Assembly: GCA_041402045.1 (NCBI GenBank)
Contig: JAWKSZ010000029.1
Coordinates: 16,145 to 80,144, forward strand
Direction of reading: 5' to 3'
DNA length: 64,000 bases
DNA from: JAGQRJ01 sp041402045
GTDB lineage: Bacteria; Planctomycetota; J058
Shown here: in pieces, positions 1-7,928 of the stretch
Layout: each line of letters starts with the position of its first letter
Numbering within the stretch: the first letter of the stretch is position 1
The notes under the pieces: generated by a model
Databases searched by the model: none
The model's input: the letters and a program-made list of their open reading frames with translations, nothing else
Told to the model about the DNA's origin: nothing
Made by a program: the position numbers and the translations under genes

Positions 1-366
1 ATGCCCACCTCGGGCGCCTTCTTCCGGGACGCGTTCGGCTTCCCCCTGACCCGCTCTGCGATCACCGAGCGCAGCACCGTGGTCAACATGAGCCAGTCGC
101 TGATCCTCATGAACAGCCCGACCGTGCACGGGGGTCTGACCTCCGCGACCGGGACCGTCGCCACCCTGGCGGGTCAGGTCTCGGGCGGCACGATCACCCA
201 GGCGGACGCCGTGAACGCCATTTTCAAGGCGGCTCTGGCCCGTGACGCGTCGGCCACCGACATGCAGGCTGCCAACGACCTGATCGGTCAGGCCGGCAGC
301 ATGCAAGAGGGCCTCGAGGACGTCGCTGCCGCGGTCCTCTCCTCGATCGAGGCGGTCGCCCGCTAA
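1..366 (+). CDS. C-terminal part of a DUF1553-like protein (5' end outside window)
   Basis: The frame is open from the first base and stops with TAA at 364-366, so this is the last ~121 residues of a longer protein; the ATG at base 1 is probably not the start. The segment with FGFP, an ERSTVVNMSQSLILMNSP stretch and a helical tail resembles the C-terminal end of DUF1553 proteins, where a Ser/Thr-rich turn precedes a 'LMNSP' helix. DUF1553-type genes are commonly followed by DUF1501 genes, as here, 116 bases downstream. Function in the family is not firmly known; they are large secreted proteins linked to polymer use in planctomycetes. The family call rests on short motif likeness plus context. 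Confidence 0.55.
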   Translation: MPTSGAFFRDAFGFPLTRSAITERSTVVNMSQSLILMNSPTVHGGLTSATGTVATLAGQVSGGTITQADAVNAIFKAALARDASATDMQAANDLIGQAGSMQEGLEDVAAAVLSSIEAVAR

Positions 367-384
367 GCGGGTCTCCCCGCTCGG

Positions 385-413
385 GGTGGCGCGCGCACTC
401 GGCGTGCGCCACC
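385..413. terminator. hairpin between DUF1553-like and DUF1501 genes
   Basis: Bases 385-396 pair with 402-413 (12 bp, one G-T pair) around a 5-base loop. No T-run follows, so it could be a weak terminator or an mRNA-processing/stabilising stem between two co-transcribed genes. Confidence 0.4.
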
Positions 414-482
414 CAGAGGCCGGGGCTATAGGTAGAAAACGTTCACAGCACAAACACACAAGACACATTCGGAGTTATCGAA

Positions 483-1922
483 ATGGCTAACATTCACAGC
501 AGCAGCGACTACGACTACAACCGTCGTCAGCTGCTCAAGCTCGCGGGTAAGGGCGTGGTGCTCGGCGCGGCTGGCCTCTCGCTCCCCAACCTGCTCTTCA
601 TGCGGGAAGCCGCTGGCCTCGACCTGGACCCCAACGTGCAGCTCTTCGACGGGTTCATGCAGATCTTCTTTACCGGCGGCCCTGGGATTGGCCAGGACAT
701 TGCCGACTACAAGAACCCTGCGGACAACCCCACGACCTCGTTCAACCCGATCAACATGGGCGTGAACGACGTCTACGGGAACCCCATGCGGGTGACCGAC
801 GCGATCCAGAACCTGGCGGCCAAGGCTCAGAACGACCCCATGGTGAGCCTCGCGGTCGTGCGCTCCATGCGGCACAACAACAACAACCACGGCACCGGTC
901 AGGAAATGAACACGTCGTGGTGGCAAGGCGCGCTGCTCAACACCATGCCCGCGATCGCCCCGACCATGGCCTACTACATGCAGGGCAAGGGCGTCGGGAT
1001 CCCGGCGGTGCTCGTCAACGGCGACAACGGCAACAACGCCAACAACGCCCGCGGCAACACCCGCATTCCGACGGCGCTCACGGTGACCGTCGGCGGGAAC
1101 CAGAACAACAACCCGGTCGTCGAGGCCCTGAGCCTGCCCCAGGGCGTGGATCAGGCGCGTTACAGCCGCCGCAAGGCCATGCTCGACCAGATGAACGCGC
1201 GCTTCCTCTCCGCCAACCCCGACGGCCTGGCCAAGGCCTACGAGAAGGCCACCAAGGACGCGTTCGACATCACCATGAAGGGCGAGGCCGCCGCGGCCTT
1301 CGACCTCGCGGGCAAGCCGCTCCTGCCGGGTGGCAACAACGGCATTCGCCAGCGCGCGACCCTCGCCCAGAACCTGCTCCTGGCGGGCGTGCCCTACGTC
1401 TCCATGGGCCAGGGTGGTAACGACTACCACGGCAACGCCAACCAGTCGGTCACTAACAACTGGCAGAACAACCTCGACGTCTATCTGCCGGCCATGATCG
1501 ACAACCTGAAGGCCTCCGGGAAGCGCTACCTGATCCAGATCTGCGGTGACTTCGATCGGACGCCGGACGGCAAGGGTGGCTTCGGCGCCAACGACAACGG
1601 TCGTGACCACTGGGGTGAGGCTCAGAGCCACATTCTGATCGGCGTCAACCAGCCGAAGCTGAAGACCACGGCGGTGGGCGACACCGGGCCTCGCGGCACG
1701 GGCACGGTCAACACCACCCGCCGCAACGGTCAACCGGGCGTGCTCGTGGATCCGTTCCCCATGGCCGCCATGGGCTACGTGGTCTACCGCGGCATGGGGA
1801 TCAACCTGTTCCAGCCGGACGGGTACTACGACATTCCCACCACGCTGCGCGACGCGCCTCCGGTCGACCGCCAGATCGGCCTGACCGACGGCGTGAAGCT
1901 GAGCAACTTCCTGATCGCGTAG
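483..1922 (+). CDS. DUF1501 family protein, Tat-exported
   Basis: 479 aa. The N-terminus has a twin-arginine signal: the pair at residues 14-15 in NRRQLLKLAGKG, then a hydrophobic stretch. This matches the DUF1501 family (sulfatase-like alkaline-phosphatase fold, usually exported). The middle is notably Asn-rich (RHNNNNHGTGQ near residue 121 and a GDNGNNANNARGN stretch near 180), unusual in so GC-rich a genome. A GGAG at 471-474 lies 8 bases before the ATG and fixes the start. Together with the preceding DUF1553-like gene it forms the standard pair seen in planctomycetes; the substrate is unknown. Confidence 0.85.
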   Translation: MANIHSSSDYDYNRRQLLKLAGKGVVLGAAGLSLPNLLFMREAAGLDLDPNVQLFDGFMQIFFTGGPGIGQDIADYKNPADNPTTSFNPINMGVNDVYGNPMRVTDAIQNLAAKAQNDPMVSLAVVRSMRHNNNNHGTGQEMNTSWWQGALLNTMPAIAPTMAYYMQGKGVGIPAVLVNGDNGNNANNARGNTRIPTALTVTVGGNQNNNPVVEALSLPQGVDQARYSRRKAMLDQMNARFLSANPDGLAKAYEKATKDAFDITMKGEAAAAFDLAGKPLLPGGNNGIRQRATLAQNLLLAGVPYVSMGQGGNDYHGNANQSVTNNWQNNLDVYLPAMIDNLKASGKRYLIQICGDFDRTPDGKGGFGANDNGRDHWGEAQSHILIGVNQPKLKTTAVGDTGPRGTGTVNTTRRNGQPGVLVDPFPMAAMGYVVYRGMGINLFQPDGYYDIPTTLRDAPPVDRQIGLTDGVKLSNFLIA

Positions 1923-1945
1923 ACACCACCTCGAACCTGAACCTC

Positions 1946-1978
1946 GCAGGAGCCGGGCCCCCCACGCCCGGCTCCTGC
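1946..1978. terminator. strong hairpin after DUF1501 gene
   Basis: A perfect 13-bp G/C-rich stem (1946-1958 with 1966-1978) and 7-base loop lies 23 bases after the stop codon and is followed by CGTGTTT. It reads as an intrinsic terminator separating the DUF1501 gene from hemA. Confidence 0.7.
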
Positions 1979-2011
1979 CGTGTTTCCGGAGGACGGAGCT
2001 AAACTACGCCC

Positions 2012-3322
2012 ATGGATCGGATCGGCGTCGTCGGGATCTCGTGGCGCTCGGGGGGACCCGAGGCGCTCGCGCCGTTCACGCGGGGGCCCGCGGAGCGGGC
2101 GCGCATGCTGCCCGAGCTGGCCCAGGCGATCGGGTCGCCGGAGGTGTTCTACCTCGCGACCTGCAACCGGGTCGAGGTCGGCTTCGTGACCGACGGCAAG
2201 ACCCCGCTCGGGGCCTACCGGCCCCGGGTGTTCCGCTACTTCACCGGGCGCGAGCCCGAGCCGGGGGAGGCCGAGCGCGTGTTCCGCGCCTGGGCCGGGG
2301 AGGGCGCGGCAGAGCACGTGTTCCTGGTGGGCGCCGGGCTCGACTCGGCGAAGGTCGGGGAGACCGAGATCGCGGGGCAGTTGCGTGAGGCGCTCAAGCA
2401 CGCGCGCGCCGCCGGGACCTGTCGCCTGCGCCTGGGGCTCGTGCTCGAGGAGGGGCTCAAGGTCGCGAGCAGGGTCCACACCCTGACCGGGCTCAGCAGC
2501 GGGCGGATCTCGCTGGCGGAGATCGCCCTGGACCGGGTCCGCGGGCGGCTGAGTGAGACGCCTGGCTGTGTGGCCCTGGTCGGGGTCTCGGCCATGACCG
2601 AGCGCTGCGCCCGCGCGCTGATCGCCGAGGGCCACGCGGTGCTGGTGGTCAACCGCACCCTGACCCGGGCCGAGGAGCTCGCGAGCTCCGTCGGCGCCCG
2701 CGCCCTGAGCCTGGAGGCCTTCCAGGCCGCCCCGCCCGGCGTGGAGGCGCTGGTGCTCGCGACCGGCGCCGACGGGCCGGTGTTGGGCAAGGCCGCCCTC
2801 GAGCGCCTCGCCGCGCAGGCGCCCTCGGGACGCCCGCCGCTGGCGGTGGACCTCGCGGTGAACCCCGACGTCGACCCCCAGGCGGCGCGGGAGGCCGGGG
2901 TGCCCCGGGTCCCGCTGCAGGAGGTGATCGACGAGGCCGCCTCGACCCGCGACCAGCGCCTGGTGGAAATGGCCGACGCGCGGGTGCTCGTGGACGAGGC
3001 CCTGGTCGCGTTTCGCCGGCGGCTGGCGCAGCGTGTGCTCGGCCCCGTCGTCGGCGCGATCCAGCGGCGCTACCTCGAGACCGCGCGCGCCGGGCTCGAG
3101 CGGCTGCTGAACAAGGAGCTCTCGGGGCTGGGCCCCGACGAGCGCCAGGCCGTCGACCGCTGGCTCTCGACCTTGGCGCGGCGCTTCGCGCACCTCCCCA
3201 GCGAGGGGCTCAAGGGCGTGGCCTTCGAATACGGCGCGGGCGCGGTGGAGGCGTTCCTCGCCAAGGGCGCGCCGGAGCTGCTGCAGGTGCTCGAGGACCT
3301 CCCCGAGGACGACCCGCGGTGA
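2012..3322 (+). CDS. hemA: glutamyl-tRNA reductase
   Basis: 436 aa, usual GluTR length. The enzyme makes glutamate-1-semialdehyde from Glu-tRNA, the first step of C5 tetrapyrrole synthesis. The N-terminal catalytic domain has the active-site Cys51 in ATCNRVEV; the family block GLDSAKVGETEIAGQ follows; a Rossmann domain (from ~residue 185) and a helical dimerisation tail complete it. The NADPH-binding loop reads VGVSAMT where most GluTRs have G-x-G-x-M-G, so cofactor binding may be altered. GGAGGACGGAG at 1988-1998 is the only SD-like run, rather far from the ATG. The GTG of the next gene overlaps the stop (GTGA), so hemA is coupled to a two-component system. Confidence 0.9.
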   Translation: MDRIGVVGISWRSGGPEALAPFTRGPAERARMLPELAQAIGSPEVFYLATCNRVEVGFVTDGKTPLGAYRPRVFRYFTGREPEPGEAERVFRAWAGEGAAEHVFLVGAGLDSAKVGETEIAGQLREALKHARAAGTCRLRLGLVLEEGLKVASRVHTLTGLSSGRISLAEIALDRVRGRLSETPGCVALVGVSAMTERCARALIAEGHAVLVVNRTLTRAEELASSVGARALSLEAFQAAPPGVEALVLATGADGPVLGKAALERLAAQAPSGRPPLAVDLAVNPDVDPQAAREAGVPRVPLQEVIDEAASTRDQRLVEMADARVLVDEALVAFRRRLAQRVLGPVVGAIQRRYLETARAGLERLLNKELSGLGPDERQAVDRWLSTLARRFAHLPSEGLKGVAFEYGAGAVEAFLAKGAPELLQVLEDLPEDDPR

Positions 3323-4410
3323 AGAGCGCCGACCCCACCCGCCGCGTGCAGTTGATCTACGGCTTCGTGCTGGTCGTGTGCGTGGCCCAGACCACCTGGT
3401 GGATCGTGGACCAGGCGCGCTTCACCGGCGAAGTGCGCGAGCAGGCCCAGGCCACCCTCGAGGCCGACGTGCTCCAGGCGCAGCTCCTGCTCGACGCGGG
3501 GGTCGACCCCCAGGCCGTCGACGAGGCGTTCCCGGATCTGGAGTTCGTGCCCGCGGGCCCACGGATCGACGCCGAGGCCCTGGCCGCGGCGGAGCGCCGC
3601 CTGCGCCGGCGGGTGGTGCGCTACGGCTGGGAGGGCAGCTTCTTCCTCGTGGTGCTCGTGATCGGGCTGATCGTGCTCCTGCGCACCCTGCGCCAGCGCG
3701 CGCGGCTGCTGCGCTGGCAGGAGAACTTCGTGGCGGCGGTGAGCCACGAGCTCAAGAGCCCGGTGGCCAGCATTCGCTTGACCGCCGAGACCCTGAGCCT
3801 GCGCGACCCGCCCAAGGAGCGCCGGGAGCAGCTCCTGCGCCGGATCCAGGAGGAGACCGAGCGCCTGGAGACCACGACCACGAACCTCCTGGAGACGCGA
3901 CGGCTGGAGGAGGGCGCCGCCAAGCGCGAGCCGCAGCCGCTGGACCTGGCCGAGGTCGTGGGCAAGGTGGTCGAGTCGCTGACGCCGTCCTTCAGCGCCT
4001 GCGGGGTCACGATCGTGGACGAGCTCCCGCGCGGGCTGGTGCTCCAGGGCGACCGCACCGAGGTCCAGATCGTGGTCACGAACCTGCTCGACAACGCCGG
4101 CAAGGCGCTCGCCCAGTGCGACGGCCCCAAGGTGCACCTGCAGGGCGAGCGCACCGACGACGGCTACGTGCGGTTGACGGTCAGCGACAACGGGGTGGGG
4201 TTCCCCAGCAGCGAGTCCAACCGGCTGTTCGTGAAGTTCTATCGCCTGGGGGACGAGCTGCGGCGCACCAGCCGCGGCGTGGGCCTGGGGCTCTACCTGG
4301 TGCGGAGCCTGGTCGAGTCCGGCGGCGGCAAGGTCTCTGCCACGAGCCCGGGGGTCGGCAAGGGCGCGACCTTCCAGGTGCTCTGGCCGGCGGCCAAGGA
4401 GGCAGCGTGA
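3319..4410 (+). CDS. membrane sensor histidine kinase
   Basis: 363 aa. Two transmembrane segments (about residues 12-30 and 105-122) flank a short ~75-residue extracytoplasmic sensor. HisKA follows with the phospho-acceptor His143 in VSHELKSP, then HATPase_c with the N box (NLLDNAGKAL), G1 (DNGVGF) and G2 (GVGLGLYLV). All catalytic motifs look intact. The GTG start overlaps the hemA stop (GTGA at 3319-3322) and its own stop overlaps the start of the response regulator, so the three form one coupled unit. The sensed signal is unknown; a link to heme or redox state is inference from position only. Confidence 0.9.
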   Translation: MKSADPTRRVQLIYGFVLVVCVAQTTWWIVDQARFTGEVREQAQATLEADVLQAQLLLDAGVDPQAVDEAFPDLEFVPAGPRIDAEALAAAERRLRRRVVRYGWEGSFFLVVLVIGLIVLLRTLRQRARLLRWQENFVAAVSHELKSPVASIRLTAETLSLRDPPKERREQLLRRIQEETERLETTTTNLLETRRLEEGAAKREPQPLDLAEVVGKVVESLTPSFSACGVTIVDELPRGLVLQGDRTEVQIVVTNLLDNAGKALAQCDGPKVHLQGERTDDGYVRLTVSDNGVGFPSSESNRLFVKFYRLGDELRRTSRGVGLGLYLVRSLVESGGGKVSATSPGVGKGATFQVLWPAAKEAA

Positions 4411-5096
4411 GCGCGCGGATCCTGGTGGTCGAGGACGAGGCGAACCTGGCGTTGGGGATCCAGGAGAACCTCCAGGACGAGGGGCACGAGGTCGACGTGG
4501 CCCAGGACGGGGAGGCGGGGTTGGCTCGGGCGCTGGCCGAGCGCTACGACCTCGTGATCCTGGACGTCATGATGCCCAAGCTCGACGGCTACGCGGTGTG
4601 CGAGGCGCTGCGGGCGCAGCGCAGCGACGTGCTGATCCTGTTCCTCACCGCCAAGGGCTCCGTCGCCGACCGGATCCAGGGTCTGGAGAAGGGCGGGGAC
4701 GACTACTTGTCCAAGCCCTTCAGCCTGCGCGAGCTCCTGCTGCGGGTGAACTCGCTGCTGCGGCGCAGGCCGCAGTCGCCGGCGGCCGGGGAGCCGCCGC
4801 TCGTGTTCGGCGGCAACACCGTGGACCTCGTCGCGTATCGCGCGATCGCCTGGGACGGGACCGAGCACCCGCTGCAGCAGAAGGAGGTCGCGCTCCTGCG
4901 CGCCCTCGCCGCGCGGCCGCGGGAGGTGGTCACCCGCGAGGAGGCGCTGGAGGCGGTCTACGGCCACGACCCGCACCCCGGGAGCCGGGTGCTGCTCGAG
5001 CTCATGGCCGGGCTCTGCGCGCGCCTCGAGCGCGACCCGGGGCAGCCGCAGCACCTCACGACGGTGCGGGGGGTGGGGTTCCGCTTCGAGCCCTGA
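4407..5096 (+). CDS. OmpR/PhoB-family response regulator
   Basis: 229 aa from a GTG that overlaps the histidine kinase stop (GTGA, 4407-4410). The receiver domain has acidic residues E9/D10, phospho-acceptor Asp53 (VILDVMMPKLDG), the switch Thr in FLTAKGS and Lys in LSKPF. The C-terminal winged helix ends VRGVGFRFEP, typical of Trans_reg_C. It is the cognate partner of the kinase immediately upstream. Targets are unknown. Confidence 0.9.
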   Translation: MSARILVVEDEANLALGIQENLQDEGHEVDVAQDGEAGLARALAERYDLVILDVMMPKLDGYAVCEALRAQRSDVLILFLTAKGSVADRIQGLEKGGDDYLSKPFSLRELLLRVNSLLRRRPQSPAAGEPPLVFGGNTVDLVAYRAIAWDGTEHPLQQKEVALLRALAARPREVVTREEALEAVYGHDPHPGSRVLLELMAGLCARLERDPGQPQHLTTVRGVGFRFEP

Positions 5097-5102
5097 GCGG
5101 GG

Positions 5103-5798
5103 CTACTTCCCCAGCGCCTTGCGCACGAAGGCCTTGACCTCGGGGGTCACCCAGGCGGGGACGACCTCCTCCAGGAACGCGCGCTCCTCGGACTCGACCA
5201 CCCGCGCGACCCCTGCGCGGAGGGTCGCCTTGGCGGCCGCGTAGGCCGGCGCGGGGTAGGCGGCCCGCGCCGCGAGGCGCTCCTGGGCGCGCGCCAGCGG
5301 GTCGGGGGCGAGCTCGTCGACGAGGCCCAGGGCCAGCGCCTGCTCCGGGGCGTAGAGCCCGGCGTCGAGCACGATCCGGTCGAGGAGCGGGAGCTGATGG
5401 CGCAGCATGCGCAGCAGCCGCTGGGGGAAGCGCAGCCCGAGGGCGACCTCGTTCAGCCCGATCCGGGCCTTGGGGTTCGCGGTCCCGACCCGCCAGTCGC
5501 AGCACAGCGCGAGCACGCAGCCGCCGGCGATCGCGTGGCCGTTGACGCAGGCGACCGTCGGTCCGGGGTAGTCGAACAAGAGCGCCGAGAGCGCGCCCAG
5601 GCGCTCGAGGAACCCGCGCATGCCCTCGAGGTCGAGCTCCAGCAGCTCCTTCAGGTTCAGGCCCGCCGAGAACGCGTCGCCGGAGCCGGTGAGCAGCACC
5701 GGCTCACCGCCAGCGGCCTCGAGCTCCGCGTGCAGGTGCGCCATGAGCTCGCTGCCCAGCGCGTTCTTCCCCGGTCCCTCGATCGTGATCGTGCGCAC
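5103..5798 (-). CDS. enoyl-CoA hydratase/isomerase family protein (crotonase fold)
   Basis: 231 aa. The oxyanion-hole segments GDAFSAGLNLKELL and GHAIAGGCVLALCCDWR and the Glu in ARIGLNEVALGL match crotonase-fold enzymes acting on acyl-CoA thioesters; the exact reaction cannot be read. The start is GTG at 5798: AGGAGGT lies 7 bases upstream, whereas the longer frame runs into the repeat region. It is convergent with the response regulator (6-base gap). Its promoter must lie in or next to the hairpin repeat at 5816-5928. Confidence 0.8.
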   Translation of the reverse strand: MRTITIEGPGKNALGSELMAHLHAELEAAGGEPVLLTGSGDAFSAGLNLKELLELDLEGMRGFLERLGALSALLFDYPGPTVACVNGHAIAGGCVLALCCDWRVGTANPKARIGLNEVALGLRFPQRLLRMLRHQLPLLDRIVLDAGLYAPEQALALGLVDELAPDPLARAQERLAARAAYPAPAYAAAKATLRAGVARVVESEERAFLEEVVPAWVTPEVKAFVRKALGK

Positions 5799-5815
5799 GT
5801 CCCACCTCCTAGTTT

Positions 5816-5928
5816 CAGGGGGTCTGTCCCAGACCCCTCGGGCTCGGGGCAAAGCCCCTCGCCCTCACCCCAAGGGGCTCGCGCGCGCTTCGCGCGCTCG
5901 CGGCTGTCGCCGCTCGCCGGGCGCGCCC
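5816..5928 (+). repeat. modular hairpin repeat, copy A
   Basis: A GC-rich intergenic unit made of stacked palindromes: GGGGTCT(gtccc)AGACCCC at 5819-5837, a GGGGCaaaGCCCC stem, a GGCTCACCCC/AAGGGGCTC-type block, CGCGCGCTTCGCGCG, and a CGGCTGxCGCCG stem ending CTCGCCGGGCGCGCC. The same modules recur in inverted orientation at 6054-6175 and diverged at 39984-40260 and 57709-58205. Open frames across it look like shadows. Confidence 0.8.
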
Positions 5929-6053
5929 AAGAAGCCAGTTTAGCTCGCATTCTGGGGCTCGCTCGCGGCCGGGACGCACGAGGGGAAGGCAGGCCGCCAA
6001 CACCACACGTGACGTCGCCGCGCGCTGCGACGCCGCTTCCGGGCGCGCAGGAG
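5929..6053. other. spacer between inverted repeat copies A and B
   Basis: About 125 bases with no convincing gene or RNA. The promoter of the flavoprotein gene at 6209 and the upstream region of the crotonase gene must lie in this 410-base gene-free stretch or the repeats that flank it. Confidence 0.4.
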
Positions 6054-6175
6054 GCGCCCGGCGAGCGGCGTGAGCCGCGAGCGCGCAGCCGCCGGCGGAG
6101 CCGGCGGCGAGCCCCTTGGGGGTGAGCCCGAGGGGCTTTGCCCCGAGGGCGAGGGGGTCTGGGACAGACCCCCTG
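6054..6175 (-). repeat. modular hairpin repeat, copy B (inverted to copy A)
   Basis: The reverse complement reads in the same module order as copy A: GGGGGTCTGTCCCAGACCCC, the CTCGGGGCAAAGCCCCTCG stem, CACCCCCAAGGGGCTCG, a GCCGCCGGCtccGCCGGCGGC stem and the CTCGCCGGGCGC end. With copy A it makes a ~360-base large inverted repeat ending just before the SD of the flavoprotein gene. Confidence 0.8.
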
Positions 6176-6208
6176 GAAATGCGAGGCTCGCCGACGCGGA
6201 GGTGGCGC

Positions 6209-7753
6209 ATGGCACCGTGGGTGTGGGTTCTGACCGGCGTTGGGGCGCTCTTGCTCCTGGTGGCCCTCTACGACGTGTTCCAGAAGAAGCACGCGATCCT
6301 CAGGAACTTCCCGATCATCGGTCACTTCCGCTACTGGCTGGAAATGATCGGGCCCGAGCTGCGGCAGTACATCGTGACCGACAACGACGAGGAGCGCCCC
6401 TTCAGCCGCGACCAGCGCCGCTGGGTCTACGCCTCGGCCAAGCAGGAGAACGCCTACTTCGGCTTCGGCACCGACAACGACCTCGAGCAGACCGCCAACT
6501 ACATCGTGCTCAAGCACGCGACCTTCCCCCTGCTCGAGAAGCACGAGGGCGACCCCGGCTACGAGCCCCTGCACCCGCTCCCCTGCGCCAAGGTGTTGGG
6601 TGCCGCACGCGGGCGGGCCAAGGCCTTCCGCCCGCGCTCGATCGTGAACGTCTCGGCCATGAGCTACGGCTCGCTGGGGTCCAGCGCGGTCGAGGCGATC
6701 AACCGCGGCTGCGCCCTGGCGGGCTGCCTGCACAACACCGGCGAGGGCGGGATCTCACCCCACCACAAGCACGGCGGCGACCTGATCTGGCAGCTCGGCA
6801 CCGGCTACTTCGGCGCGCGCAACCCGGACGGGAGCTTCTCGCTGGAGAAGCTCGTCGAGCGCGCCGCCCAGGCGCAGGTGCGCGCGATCGAGGTCAAGCT
6901 CAGCCAGGGCGCCAAGCCCGGGCTCGGCGGCGTGCTGCCCGCGGCCAAGGTCACCCGCGAGGTGTCCGAGATCCGCGGGATCCCGATCGGCCAGGCCTGC
7001 CTCAGCCCCTCGGCCCACCGCGCGTTCAGGGACGTGGACGGGCTGCTCGACTTCGTAGAGCGGATCGCCGAGGCCACCGGGCTCCCGGTGGGGATCAAGT
7101 CCGCGGTGGGCGACATGAAGTTCTGGGCCGAGCTCGCCCAGCGCATGGCCGACGACCCGGGGCGCGGGGTGGACTACATTCAGATCGACGGCGGCGAGGG
7201 CGGGACCGGCGCGGCGCCCCTGGCCTTCTCCGACCACGTGGCCCTGCCCTTCAAGCTCGGCTTCACCCGGGTCTACCGCGAGTTCGCGCAGCGCGGGATC
7301 ACCGACAAGCTCCTGTTCGCGGGCTCGGGCAAGTTGGGCTTCCCCGAGGGGGCGCTCCTCGCCATGAGCCTCGGCTGCGACATGGTCCACGTGGCGCGCG
7401 AGGCCATGCTCGCGATCGGCTGCATTCAAGCCCAGCGCTGCCACACCGGGCACTGCCCGGCCGGGGTCGCGACCCAGAACACGTGGCTCATGCGCGGGCT
7501 CGACCCCACGCTCAAGGCCGCGCGGCTGGCGAACTACGTGGCCACCCTGCGCAAGGAGCTGACCCGCATGAGCTACGCCGCGGGCGTGCCGCACCCGGCC
7601 TTCGTGACCCCGGACGCCCTCGAGATCCTCGACGACTCCTTCGGCTCGCGCACGGCGGCCGAGGTGTTCCGCTACGAGGACGGGTGGGGGCGCCCCTCGC
7701 CCGCGCAGCTCGACGCCTTGCTCCAGGAGCTCGGCGCCGCGCACCACGCCTGA
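6209..7753 (+). CDS. FMN-binding glutamate synthase family protein
   Basis: 514 aa. An N-terminal hydrophobic segment (about residues 2-22) anchors a domain like the GltB FMN/Fe-S core: VSAMSYGSLGSSAVEAINRG, NTGEGGISP, the phosphate-binding IQIDGGEGGTGAAP, and a Cys cluster C-x5-C-x4-C in CIQAQRCHTGHCPAGVATQ for an iron-sulfur cluster. It lacks the GltB amidotransferase and GXGXG domains, so it is a stand-alone member of the family, possibly an FMN-dependent oxidoreductase rather than a GOGAT. ATG at 6209 is chosen because GGAGGTGG (6198-6205) sits just upstream; the longer frame starts inside the repeat. Confidence 0.85.
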   Translation: MAPWVWVLTGVGALLLLVALYDVFQKKHAILRNFPIIGHFRYWLEMIGPELRQYIVTDNDEERPFSRDQRRWVYASAKQENAYFGFGTDNDLEQTANYIVLKHATFPLLEKHEGDPGYEPLHPLPCAKVLGAARGRAKAFRPRSIVNVSAMSYGSLGSSAVEAINRGCALAGCLHNTGEGGISPHHKHGGDLIWQLGTGYFGARNPDGSFSLEKLVERAAQAQVRAIEVKLSQGAKPGLGGVLPAAKVTREVSEIRGIPIGQACLSPSAHRAFRDVDGLLDFVERIAEATGLPVGIKSAVGDMKFWAELAQRMADDPGRGVDYIQIDGGEGGTGAAPLAFSDHVALPFKLGFTRVYREFAQRGITDKLLFAGSGKLGFPEGALLAMSLGCDMVHVAREAMLAIGCIQAQRCHTGHCPAGVATQNTWLMRGLDPTLKAARLANYVATLRKELTRMSYAAGVPHPAFVTPDALEILDDSFGSRTAAEVFRYEDGWGRPSPAQLDALLQELGAAHHA

Positions 7754-7765
7754 GCGCGCGCGGGG

Positions 7766-7928
7766 CTAGTGCTGTGCGTCAGAAGTTTCGGTACAGGTCG
7801 CGCAGCAATCGTCGTCCCTGGCAAGGCGTGAGGAGGGAGCAATGCGGGCCATTGTGACCGACGAACAACACAGCCAGGGGCGGCGAGGGCAAGCGAGATG
7901 TACCGGAACTTCTGACGTGCAGCACTAG
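7766..7928. mobile_element. MITE-like palindromic element, 163 bp
   Basis: The ends are near-perfect inverted repeats: about 28 bases from CTAGTGCTG (7766) match the reverse complement of the segment ending CAGCACTAG (7928) with about three mismatches. The outer CTAG/TA could be a target duplication. The arms keep imperfect pairing inwards to CCCTGGC (near 7816) and GCCAGGG (near 7873), leaving a ~50-base loop. There is no coding capacity. It lies between convergent genes and its right end supplies the TAG stop of the prkA-like gene (7925-7927). A non-autonomous transposon relic is the simplest reading; it may also act as a bidirectional terminator. Confidence 0.75.

Noticed and set aside
5815..6210. 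Protein-coding ORFs across the repeat regions
   Set aside because: Predicted peptides are translations of palindromes in several frames and lack start signals; the flanking genes have strong SD sites outside them.
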